NCBI GenBank assembly: GCA_002500485.1
Contig: DLRJ01000113.1
Span: 88,108-121,041, forward strand
DNA length: 32,934 nt
Direction of reading: 5' to 3'
From: Dehalococcoidia bacterium UBA7891
GTDB lineage: Bacteria; Chloroflexota; Dehalococcoidia; Lucifugimonadales; UBA826
In this document: positions 25,027-32,536 of the stretch, one piece after another
How the letters are laid out: each line of letters opens with the position of its first letter
How positions within the stretch are numbered: the stretch's first letter is position 1
Notes under the pieces: model-generated
What the model was told of the DNA's origin: nothing
Databases searched by the model: none
The model's input: only the letters and a program-made list of their open reading frames with translations
Position numbers and translations under genes: made by a program

Positions 25027-26040
25027 ATGAGGCAAATTTTGTATGTTTCCCTCGCGGGAGAAAATCGAATCACTTGTTGGTCGATTGATGGTGACAGCGG
25101 ACGCCTAAAGCACTTAAAGGCTACTGAAGTGGGTGATAGACCCGCCCCGTTGGCTGCAGACCTCGATAACTCACTTCTTTTCGTAGGTAGAAGAGATCTA
25201 CCTTGTGTCACCTCTTATAGATTTAATAGTTTGACTGGAGATCTAATTCATGTAGATGATGGTCCCAAACTTCAAGGTGACCCTTGCTACATTTCATTGG
25301 ATAAAACGAACAAGTATGTTTTGGCTGCATACTATGAAGCTGGTGCAGTTTCGGTGCATTCCAACAACGAGGGTATTTTCACTGGGGAAAAGGTATGGAT
25401 GCAGACTGGGAACGGAGCCCATTGTATTTTCACAGACCCTGATAATTCTCATGCTTTACTTCCGCATATTGCGGGAGAAAGAGGTATAAACACGATTTTG
25501 AAATATGATTTCAATGAAGATACCGGAATGCTTAGCCCATCGGAAACAGAATCTGTTAAACAACCGGATAACAGAGGACCGAGGCATTATACTTTCCATC
25601 CTAGCGGGGAGTATGTTTTTTTCTCCAATGAACAAGATAGCAGTGTAACTTCTTACAGGTATCAGCAAGGGGATATGGAGGAGTTGCACACTATCTCTAC
25701 TTTGCCTGCCCATTATGCTGGTGTGAATACTTGTGCCCAAATCAAAATCACTCCTAATGGCAAATTTATCTATGCTCCTAATAGAGGCCATAATTCAATA
25801 GCTGGATTTTCGGTTAACTCAAATACAGGGCAGCTGAAATCCATTGGAAGGACTCAAACTGAGGCTATTCCTAGGGTATTGGATATAGACGGGACCGGCC
25901 AATTCCTATACTCCGCTGGGCTTGGAACAGGGTTCATCTCAGTTTTCAGGATAAGTGATATCGGTAACCTTGAATTCATTGATAGGTTTCAGGTAGGTAA
26001 AGAACCTATGTGGATTCTTGTTTTGCCGGTGTTTGAATAA
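25027..26040 (+). CDS. lactonase family beta-propeller protein (YkgB/Pgl-like)
   Basis: 337 residues of the seven-bladed propeller family that includes 6-phosphogluconolactonase (Pgl) and muconate lactonising enzymes. Repeating blade motifs are visible (ILYVSLAGENRITCWSID, YVLAAYYEAGAVSVHS, GEYVFFSNEQDSSVTSYR, GKFIYAPNRGHNSIAGFSV) with the family signature GPRHYTFHPSGEYVF. Starts with ATG five bases after GGAGG. It leads a plus-strand operon with a molybdenum hydroxylase only three bases downstream, so it probably opens a lactone formed in that pathway and is not likely to serve the pentose phosphate pathway. Confidence 0.88.
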   Translation: MRQILYVSLAGENRITCWSIDGDSGRLKHLKATEVGDRPAPLAADLDNSLLFVGRRDLPCVTSYRFNSLTGDLIHVDDGPKLQGDPCYISLDKTNKYVLAAYYEAGAVSVHSNNEGIFTGEKVWMQTGNGAHCIFTDPDNSHALLPHIAGERGINTILKYDFNEDTGMLSPSETESVKQPDNRGPRHYTFHPSGEYVFFSNEQDSSVTSYRYQQGDMEELHTISTLPAHYAGVNTCAQIKITPNGKFIYAPNRGHNSIAGFSVNSNTGQLKSIGRTQTEAIPRVLDIDGTGQFLYSAGLGTGFISVFRISDIGNLEFIDRFQVGKEPMWILVLPVFE

Positions 26041-26042
26041 AT

Positions 26043-26525
26043 ATGGAAAATCATGCCACGAAGATAACCTTTAAAGTCAATGGAGAACAGCACACCCTAG
26101 ATATCGATAACAGGTTCACTTTATTGGATATTCTTCGAGACAGATTGAATCTAACGGGTGCAAAAAAAGGGTGTGATTTAGGTGAGTGTGGTGCTTGCAC
26201 AGTCATACTTGATGGTAAAGCCGTAAATTCATGCCAAATTCTAGGTGTGAAAATAACCTCTTCTGAGATCAAAACTATTGAAGGATTGAGCCAGGGGGAT
26301 ATGTTGCATCCATTACAAATTTCTTTCATTGAGAATGATGGAGGCCAGTGTGGCTACTGTACCCCTGGGTTCATAATGGGTGCATATCCACTTTTTGAAT
26401 CGAAGACAAATGTTTCTGTGGAAGAAATAAGGCTGGCATTGGCGGGAAATTTATGTCGTTGCAATGCCTATGGGGCCATTATAGATTCAGTTGTGGGGGC
26501 CATAGGAATTAAGGTTGATGGTTGA
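26043..26525 (+). CDS. molybdenum hydroxylase, 2[2Fe-2S] small subunit
   Basis: 160 residues. Plant-ferredoxin-type cluster ligands C44, C49, C52 and C64 (GCDLGECGACTV), and the second cluster C103, C106, C138 and C140 (GQCGYCTPG, LCRCNAYG). It carries electrons from the molybdenum site to FAD. Its TGA overlaps the ATG of the large subunit by eight bases, showing that UGA stops translation normally in this gene. Confidence 0.95.
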   Translation: MENHATKITFKVNGEQHTLDIDNRFTLLDILRDRLNLTGAKKGCDLGECGACTVILDGKAVNSCQILGVKITSSEIKTIEGLSQGDMLHPLQISFIENDGGQCGYCTPGFIMGAYPLFESKTNVSVEEIRLALAGNLCRCNAYGAIIDSVVGAIGIKVDG

Positions 26526-28779
26526 TCAAAATATCCACTCTTCATCCGTAGGCACTTCTTTTCAGCGGACAGATTTGAAAGATAAAGTATTGGGTATAGC
26601 TAAATATACTGCAGATTTATCTTTACCAAATATGCTTCACGCACGGGTTCTTAGAAGCCCTCACCCCCATGCCAATATTTTGAGTATCGATGTGCAGCCG
26701 GCTTTAAAGATGGCGGGGGTTCACGATATTTTGACCCCTTTTAATGTAGGTGTGGGCAAGATAGCTCCGGATGTGCCGATTTTGGATACCAAAGTGAGAT
26801 TTGTTGGAGACGAGGTTGCGGCGATTGCGGCTGTTAATCTATATGAGGCAGATACTGCCATCGATTTAATCAAAATTTCATATGATGTATTACCATTTTC
26901 AACAAATATTGATACTTCTTTGGAAATGGGAAACCTGAAAATACATGCTCACGGAAATATAGTAAATGGGGGACCCATAGTTGAGGCGAGAGGGAATGTT
27001 GAAGAGGGTTTTGGTCAAGCAGATTATATCGTAGAAGATTCATTCACTACCCCAGACCATCATCCAGCTTCCTTGGAACCACGTGCTGCGCTCGCATCAT
27101 GGGATGGAGCTAGACTTACAATGTGGAAACCCAGCAGAGGGATTCATGCAGATAAGGCTATTTTGGCTGCCGCTTTGGACGTTAACCCTAATAATATTAC
27201 CGTTATAGGACCTGTAATGGGGGCAGGATATGGTAGTAAAGACGAAACTCGAACTTCAATTCTAGCCGCCTTGTTATCTATAAGGACAGGTAGGCCAGTC
27301 AAACTGGAACTAAATAGAGAAGAAGAATTTTTGGCTGGAAGAAGAAGGCATTCTACTTCTACAAAAATAAAAATGGGTGTCAAAAAAGACGGAACTGTTA
27401 CTGCAGTGCATGTCAAAACAGTTATGGACACTGGGGCGTATCTTTCGTCAGGCCCCGGTGTGGTTAGAAGGGCGGGTCAGGGGGCTCTTTACCTCTACAG
27501 GTGTCCCAACGTGAAATATGAAGGCCAGATTGTCTATACAAATACCCCTACCGCAGGGTCTTATCGGGCATTAGGAGCCCCTCAAGGTCATTTTGCATTG
27601 GAGTCTTTGTCCGATCAGATTGCTGAAAAATTGAACATGGACCCCCTGAAATTTCGACTCATGAATCATGTAGGCCCTGAAGGACAACCTGGAGAACGGA
27701 CTACACCGAAAAATCAGATAATTGATACGCAACCTGTAGAGGGTGGAGTCCCTTTTTCAAGTAATGAATTACGGCAATGTCTAATACTTGGAGCTGATGC
27801 AATTGGCTGGGATAAAAGAGATCAAATTCCAACTCCCACCGGACCCATTAGGAGAGGACTCGGGATGAGTATGTTTATTTATCGAGGAGGCCCGGGAGGT
27901 CAATCAAATGCCGAAATGTCTCTAGATAAAGATGGATGTTTTACTTTAAATGTTGGTTTCATGGATGTTGGGGAAGGTAGTTCAACCGTAGTTTTGCAAA
28001 TGGCTGCCGACACCTTAGGTGTATTGCCTCAGATGATAAGCCTTAACAGCGGAAATACTGATAATACTCCTCAATCCCCGATGACTGCTGGTTCGACTCT
28101 CACTTTTTCGGCAGGGCAGGCGGCAGTTCGGGCCGCTAATCAACTTGCCAGTGTTGTTATTGAGGCTGCCTCGGAAGCAATAGGATTGGCTGATACAGAG
28201 GGCTTGTATATTACTCCCGACGGGGTGTGCTCTATGAGTGGCGATGGAGTCAAATTTGCGGATCTAGCAAATAAATCAGGGTTACTTAAAGCTGCCGTTT
28301 CTGTCACCCCGGGAAGCAAAGATTACATAGTTAATTCGTTTGGAGCTCATTTTGCAGAAATTGAAGTAGATATAGAAACAGGCTATGTAAAAATTACCAA
28401 ATATGTTGCGGTGCATGATTCAGGTAGGATAATTAATCCAAAAATGGCCAAAGGTCAGGTTCGTGGTGGAATTTCTCAAATGATGGGATTCACTTTTTTG
28501 GAAGATATGGAAATTGATCATTCGAGTGGAGTGACTCTCAATGCTAGTTTTTTGGAACATAAAAGCCCTACCATAATGGAGTATCCGGAAATCGAGGTAA
28601 TTTTCGCTGATTCAATTGATCCTGTTGGCCCCTTTGGGGCCAAATCCTTGGGAGAAACTCCCTGTATTGCTCCAGCTCCGACGATTGCAAACGCTTTGTA
28701 TCATGCTACGGGGGTAAGGCTAAATCATTTGCCTTTTACCCCGGATAGTGTTTTAACTGCGCTTAAAAGACTTCGATGA
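26518..28779 (+). CDS. molybdenum hydroxylase, molybdopterin-binding large subunit
   Basis: 753 residues from ATG 26518; a TTG directly before it is possible. Xanthine oxidase/CoxL superfamily. Motifs are KVLGIAKYTADL, VRFVGDEVAAIAA, GAGYGSKDETR (Moco loop), GSYRALGAPQG, VGFMDVGEGSSTVVLQMAADTLG, and the catalytic Glu in FGAKSLGETP near the C-terminus. The CoxL form I loop AYRCSFR is absent, so it is not an aerobic CO dehydrogenase. It probably hydroxylates an aldehyde, N-heterocycle or aryl-CoA substrate using water. The ATGA junction with the FAD subunit means the three subunits are translated together. Confidence 0.94.
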   Translation: MVDQNIHSSSVGTSFQRTDLKDKVLGIAKYTADLSLPNMLHARVLRSPHPHANILSIDVQPALKMAGVHDILTPFNVGVGKIAPDVPILDTKVRFVGDEVAAIAAVNLYEADTAIDLIKISYDVLPFSTNIDTSLEMGNLKIHAHGNIVNGGPIVEARGNVEEGFGQADYIVEDSFTTPDHHPASLEPRAALASWDGARLTMWKPSRGIHADKAILAAALDVNPNNITVIGPVMGAGYGSKDETRTSILAALLSIRTGRPVKLELNREEEFLAGRRRHSTSTKIKMGVKKDGTVTAVHVKTVMDTGAYLSSGPGVVRRAGQGALYLYRCPNVKYEGQIVYTNTPTAGSYRALGAPQGHFALESLSDQIAEKLNMDPLKFRLMNHVGPEGQPGERTTPKNQIIDTQPVEGGVPFSSNELRQCLILGADAIGWDKRDQIPTPTGPIRRGLGMSMFIYRGGPGGQSNAEMSLDKDGCFTLNVGFMDVGEGSSTVVLQMAADTLGVLPQMISLNSGNTDNTPQSPMTAGSTLTFSAGQAAVRAANQLASVVIEAASEAIGLADTEGLYITPDGVCSMSGDGVKFADLANKSGLLKAAVSVTPGSKDYIVNSFGAHFAEIEVDIETGYVKITKYVAVHDSGRIINPKMAKGQVRGGISQMMGFTFLEDMEIDHSSGVTLNASFLEHKSPTIMEYPEIEVIFADSIDPVGPFGAKSLGETPCIAPAPTIANALYHATGVRLNHLPFTPDSVLTALKRLR

Positions 28780-29750
28780 AAACCTTCACATTTCACAAAC
28801 CAACTGAATTAGAGGAAGCCTCAAAACTTCTTAAAAATATTGGCCAAGGGCATCTTTTGGCTGGTGGTACTGATCTGGTGACTGAAATGAAACAAGGAGT
28901 CATTGAACCGAATTTGCTGATCAGTGCTTCAGATATTAAAGATATGTCTGGAATGGTATGGAATAATTCGGGATTAACCATAGGGTCCATGGTCACTCTT
29001 GATGAGATTGCAAGTGATGCGGGTATCGGATCTAGAATAAAAAGTTTGGCAGAGGCGGCAATTTCCATTGCTACTCCGCAAATACGGAATATTGCTACTT
29101 TAGGGGGTAACTTATGTCAAAGGCCAAGGTGTTGGTACTATCGGAATGTCAGATTTAATTGTCTTAAGAAGGGTGGAGAAAAATGTTTTGCGGTCGGAGG
29201 GTCCGATAAATATAATGCAATTTTGGGAGGGAGTTCTTGCTACATCGTCCACCCTTCAGATTCTGCAACAGCCTTGGTTGCTTTAAAGGCGAAGGTGGAG
29301 ATTTTCAGGGATTTGCAAAGAGTTTCCATTCCTATCGATGATTTTTTTGTAGGGCCTGAAGTTGACGTAGCTAGGGAGAATATTCTGGAGCCCGGAGATA
29401 TTTTAATCTCGGTGCAAATACCAAAAGAATCAATGGATGGGAAAAGCGTTTATCTGAAGGCAAAAGAACGACAATCGATGGACTTCGCAATTGCGAGCGT
29501 CGCTGTTATGGTCAAAATGGAAAAAGGATTAATCACTGAGGCTGGAATAGCAGCCGGAGGTGTGGCTCCGATTCCTTGGCACCTGAGTTCAGTGGAGGGA
29601 AAGTTAATCGGATATTTTGTGGAAGATATAGACGTTAAGGCAATTAGCTCTGAGGTTTTTGCGGATGCAAGAATCCTAGGCCAAAATGGCTATAAATTAC
29701 AACTGGTTCAGACTTATTTGGAAAGAGCCTTAAATCTGGTGTTACGGTAG
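28776..29750 (+). CDS. molybdenum hydroxylase, FAD subunit with extra Cys cluster
   Basis: 324 residues. FAD-binding motifs are HLLAGGTDLVTEMK (27-39) and TPQIRNIATLGGNLCQ (100-115). Then come C114, C119, C129, C137 and C155, in CQRPRCWYYRN, NCLKKGGEKCF and GGSSCYIVHPSD. The same insertion occurs in E. coli PaoB and 4-hydroxybenzoyl-CoA reductase beta, where it binds an additional [4Fe-4S] cluster. A [4Fe-4S] here is therefore likely, adding a fourth iron-sulfur centre to the complex. Last of three coupled subunit genes. Confidence 0.93.
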   Translation: MKTFTFHKPTELEEASKLLKNIGQGHLLAGGTDLVTEMKQGVIEPNLLISASDIKDMSGMVWNNSGLTIGSMVTLDEIASDAGIGSRIKSLAEAAISIATPQIRNIATLGGNLCQRPRCWYYRNVRFNCLKKGGEKCFAVGGSDKYNAILGGSSCYIVHPSDSATALVALKAKVEIFRDLQRVSIPIDDFFVGPEVDVARENILEPGDILISVQIPKESMDGKSVYLKAKERQSMDFAIASVAVMVKMEKGLITEAGIAAGGVAPIPWHLSSVEGKLIGYFVEDIDVKAISSEVFADARILGQNGYKLQLVQTYLERALNLVLR

Positions 29751-29833
29751 GTAACTCAATATCATTGACTTCAATCTAGTCGGGTACTTTTATAGTCCTG
29801 GTCAACATTATTGTGCAGCCAAAGGAAAATAAA

Positions 29834-30634
29834 ATGAAGAATTATAAAAATTTATCATTTAGCGTAAATGATCATGTCGGATTTTTGACACTCGACAGGC
29901 CTGAAGTCATGAATGCTTTAAATCGCGAACTGACCTTGGAATTCCATGAGATTTTAGATGAATTGCCAGAGCTATTTCCTAAAATTCGTGTGCTAGTTAT
30001 TACGGGGAACGGAAATGCATTTTGCTCTGGCGCGGATTTATCTAGAATGGGTGCCTCTGGATCGGAAAATAGAAGGAATAAAGATAAATCTACTCCAGGA
30101 CGTCGAAGGATACAGGAATTGGCCTCAGCTATTCGTAATTTACCGCAACCAGTGATTGCTGCTGTAAATGGGGCAGCAGTAGGAGCCGGATTATCTATTG
30201 CGCTTGCCAGTGATATTAGGATTGCTACTGAGAAATCAAGATTTTCAGCCATTTTTGTGAAGCGTGGACTAGTCCCGGATACTGCGGCCTCAGCTACTAT
30301 CAAAGCTATAGCTGGCCATGGTATTGCTGCAGAAATGTCATTGACCGGGAAGATATATGATGCTGAATGGGCATTGTCAAAAGGCCTGGTGAATGATGTT
30401 GTCGCTGCTTCGGATTTAATGGATGAATGTATGAAATTAGCGATTGAGATTGCAGGAAATCCACCTTTGGCGGTTAGACAAACTAAGCAATTACTTCGGG
30501 TTAGGATGCATGATTGGAGCGATATAGTGTCTGACGAGGATTCGGCGGGGGAAATGCTTTATGACACTGAGGATCAAAAGGAAGCCGTAAAAGCTTTCTT
30601 GGAGAAAAGAAACCCAAATTACATTGGTAAATAA
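29834..30634 (+). CDS. enoyl-CoA hydratase/isomerase family protein
   Basis: 266 residues from ATG 29834, eight bases after AAAGG; a GTG at 29813 would place that site inside the gene. Crotonase fold: LTLDRPEVMNALN, VLVITGNGNAFCSGADLS (first oxyanion loop), PVIAAVNGAAVGAGLSIALASDIRIA (second). The usual catalytic-Glu region reads FVKRGLVPDTAASATI, with Asp where hydratases often have Glu, so isomerase, hydrolase or lyase activity is equally possible. Its TAA shares its last base with the ATG of the following sulfatase. Confidence 0.92.
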   Translation: MKNYKNLSFSVNDHVGFLTLDRPEVMNALNRELTLEFHEILDELPELFPKIRVLVITGNGNAFCSGADLSRMGASGSENRRNKDKSTPGRRRIQELASAIRNLPQPVIAAVNGAAVGAGLSIALASDIRIATEKSRFSAIFVKRGLVPDTAASATIKAIAGHGIAAEMSLTGKIYDAEWALSKGLVNDVVAASDLMDECMKLAIEIAGNPPLAVRQTKQLLRVRMHDWSDIVSDEDSAGEMLYDTEDQKEAVKAFLEKRNPNYIGK

Positions 30635-32070
30635 TGTCAAAACCAAACATTTTAGTAATTTTTACTGACGACCAACGGTTTGATACTGTTCACGCTCTTG
30701 GGAATAAGAATATTTCCACGCCTAATATTGACTGGCTTGTACAAAATGGTACCTCGTTTAACAATGCTTACATTATGGGAGGGACTGACACGGCGGTATG
30801 AATGCCGAGTAGGGCGATGTTGATGACAGGGCGAACATTATTTCACCTTGAAAAGTCTGGGGAGCATATACCAGAGGATCACATTATGCTGGGAGAGACT
30901 TTAGGTAGAGCTGGATACCATTGTTGGGGGACTGGTAAATGGCACAATGGGACAGAATCCTATACACGTAGTTTTCAAGATGGAGCCGACATCTATTTTG
31001 GAGGTGGATACGATCATTGGATGGTACCCGTTCATTCTTACGATCCGTCGGGAACCTATCCTGGGCGTATATCCAAAGATATGATCCCGGTGCACCAATA
31101 TGAACCTATTGATACCTATACGGAGAGGGTCCAAACTTATCGGGTTCCTGCTTTGGTGGAGGAGAAGATTGCTGATCATGTTCATGCCGGAGAACATTCC
31201 AGTAACTTATTTGCTAGCCAGGCTGCAGACTTCTTTTTAAATTACGAGAAAGAAGACCCTTTCTTTTGCTACATTGCTTTTATGGCACCACACGATCCCC
31301 GAACCACCCCTCAGGAGTTTTACGATATGTATCCTCCCGAGAAAATAGGAATCGAGGAAAATTTCATGAGCCAGCATCCTTTTGACAATGGGGAATTGGA
31401 TGCTCGGGATGAACTTTTGGTAGCAATTCCTAGAGAGGAATTTGAAGTAAAATGCCACATCGCTGAATACTATGCCATGGTGTCTCATCTTGACTCACAG
31501 GTAGGAGTTATTCTGGACGCATTAAAAACATCAGATCAGATTGATAAAACCATCATAGTTTTCGCGGGAGACAATGGAATTGCTTTAGGAAGACATGGCC
31601 TTTTTGGGAAACAAAATTTATATGATCATAGTGTTCATATACCAATGATTTTTTGTGGACCTAGAATACCCAGTAATGCGGTTCGAGAGTCATTGGTTTA
31701 CACAACGGATATATACCCAACTATATGTGACATGATCAATATTGATATTCCTCAAAGCGTTCTGGGCAAAAGCATGACTACCGTTATAAAAGAAAATGAA
31801 ATGGGTCCTCGCGATTACTTATACCATGCATATAAGGACATCCAAAGAGCCGTGACATATCAGGGTTGGAAGTTGATTGAATACAACGTAAAAGGAGTTC
31901 GATCAACCCAATTATTCAACCTGACCACTGATCCCAATGAGTCGAGCGATTTATTCGGCCATCCAAATTACAGTGAAAATATTGATGTTATGAGAAATAA
32001 AATGTTTCAAGCTCGTCGGGACTTCGGAGACTATTTGGACCCTTTTGCCAAATTTTGGGAAGGATTTTAA
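30634..32070 (+). CDS. sulfatase with in-frame UGA at the formylglycine Cys position (candidate selenoprotein)
   Basis: 478 residues if UGA codon 56 (30799-30801) is read. The 55 codons before it are a normal sulfatase N-terminus: NILVIFTDDQRFDTV with metal ligands D12/D13, TPNIDWLVQNGTSFNNAYI, GGTDTAV. Directly after the UGA comes MPSRAMLMTGRTLFH, so the UGA occupies the C of C-x-P-S-R, the residue that becomes formylglycine. Downstream the family continues intact: GTGKWHNG, APHDPRTTPQEFYD, AGDNGIALGRHGLFGKQN (Lys) and HSVHIPMIF. The start is fixed by TAATG coupling to the enoyl-CoA hydratase. Gene callers will split it and call only 30802-32070, which starts at the Met of this motif and lacks both metal Asp and nucleophile. 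If UGA is not read the gene is dead as a sulfatase. Confidence 0.88.
30816..30839 (+). promoter_or_regulatory. possible bacterial SECIS hairpin after the sulfatase UGA
   Basis: GAUGUU (30816-30821) can pair with AACAUU (30834-30839), six pairs with one G-U, around a 12-nt loop GAUGACAGGGCG that starts with G. The loop begins 20 nt after the UGA, in the usual range. The stem is AU-rich and the region also encodes the conserved RAMLMTGR segment, so the evidence is weaker than for the DUF1326 hairpin. Confidence 0.35.
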
Positions 32071-32080
32071 CCAAATATTA

Positions 32081-32512
32081 CTAAGGGTTTCTCCAAATTT
32101 GCCCTTTCTTTATCACTTTATCTAATAAGGTGAGGTTGCCTTTTTCTAAAGTGTAACCCATGGGTTGAGGTGGTTTTCCTGTCATGCCGATTCCGGCGAC
32201 AACTATCGGGTTTGTGTAATAGGCGTTGTAGGTATGACGCAGGAGTTGCGAAAAAAAAGTCCCGTTTGATAATTCATATTTTTCCAACAAGTCAATTTGT
32301 TCCATTTTTGATAATGATAAAAATTGTTTATTGTTGATATCACCAAGGCTCTCGACGAAAATTCGTCTCGTTGCAGAAGTATTTGAAAGGGCATCGTCTA
32401 TGTGTTCCACAACATTAATTTTAGTAGGAGAGGGTAGATTTTCCTTTGCTGGTATAAGTAAATCTACTATTTCACCTAAAATATCAGCATTGGTTTTGGA
32501 TAGTGTTTTCAT
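32081..32512 (-). CDS. gluconate 2-dehydrogenase subunit 3 family protein
   Basis: 143 residues matching the small, helical subunit-3 family: ILGEIVDLLIPAKENLPSPTKINVVEHID near the N-terminus and a Tyr-rich segment LRHTYNAYYTNPIVVAGIGMTGKPPQPMGY toward the C-terminus. It partners a flavin-containing GMC dehydrogenase subunit, encoded 24 bases upstream on the same strand. No Tat signal is evident. It faces the UGA sulfatase gene tail to tail. Confidence 0.85.
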   Translation of the reverse strand: MKTLSKTNADILGEIVDLLIPAKENLPSPTKINVVEHIDDALSNTSATRRIFVESLGDINNKQFLSLSKMEQIDLLEKYELSNGTFFSQLLRHTYNAYYTNPIVVAGIGMTGKPPQPMGYTLEKGNLTLLDKVIKKGQIWRNP

Positions 32513-32536
32513 AAAGTGGGTTCCATTAAATCCTTG

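Noticed and set aside
26043..29750. Form I carbon monoxide dehydrogenase (CoxSLM)
   Set aside because: The large subunit lacks the AYRCSFR active-site loop and reads SYRALGAPQG, and the FAD subunit has a PaoB-type iron-sulfur insertion.
30804..30815. GCC/GGC mini-hairpin just after the sulfatase UGA as a SECIS
   Set aside because: Only three GC pairs, and the loop starts about 5 nt after the UGA, too close for the known bacterial arrangement.
628..32070. UGA reassigned genome-wide to Trp or Gly (alternative genetic code)
   Set aside because: UGA ends several normal genes at sharp ATGA overlaps (9056-9059, 16371-16374, 26518-26525, 28776-28779), and Trp and Gly are coded normally. Trp or Gly would also destroy the CxPSR sulfatase site.
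30802..32070. A separate sulfatase gene starting at the ATG right after the UGA
   Set aside because: That ATG is the Met of the C-M-P-S-R motif. A protein starting there lacks the nucleophile position and the N-terminal metal ligands, while the missing part is encoded in frame just upstream and is coupled to the preceding gene.
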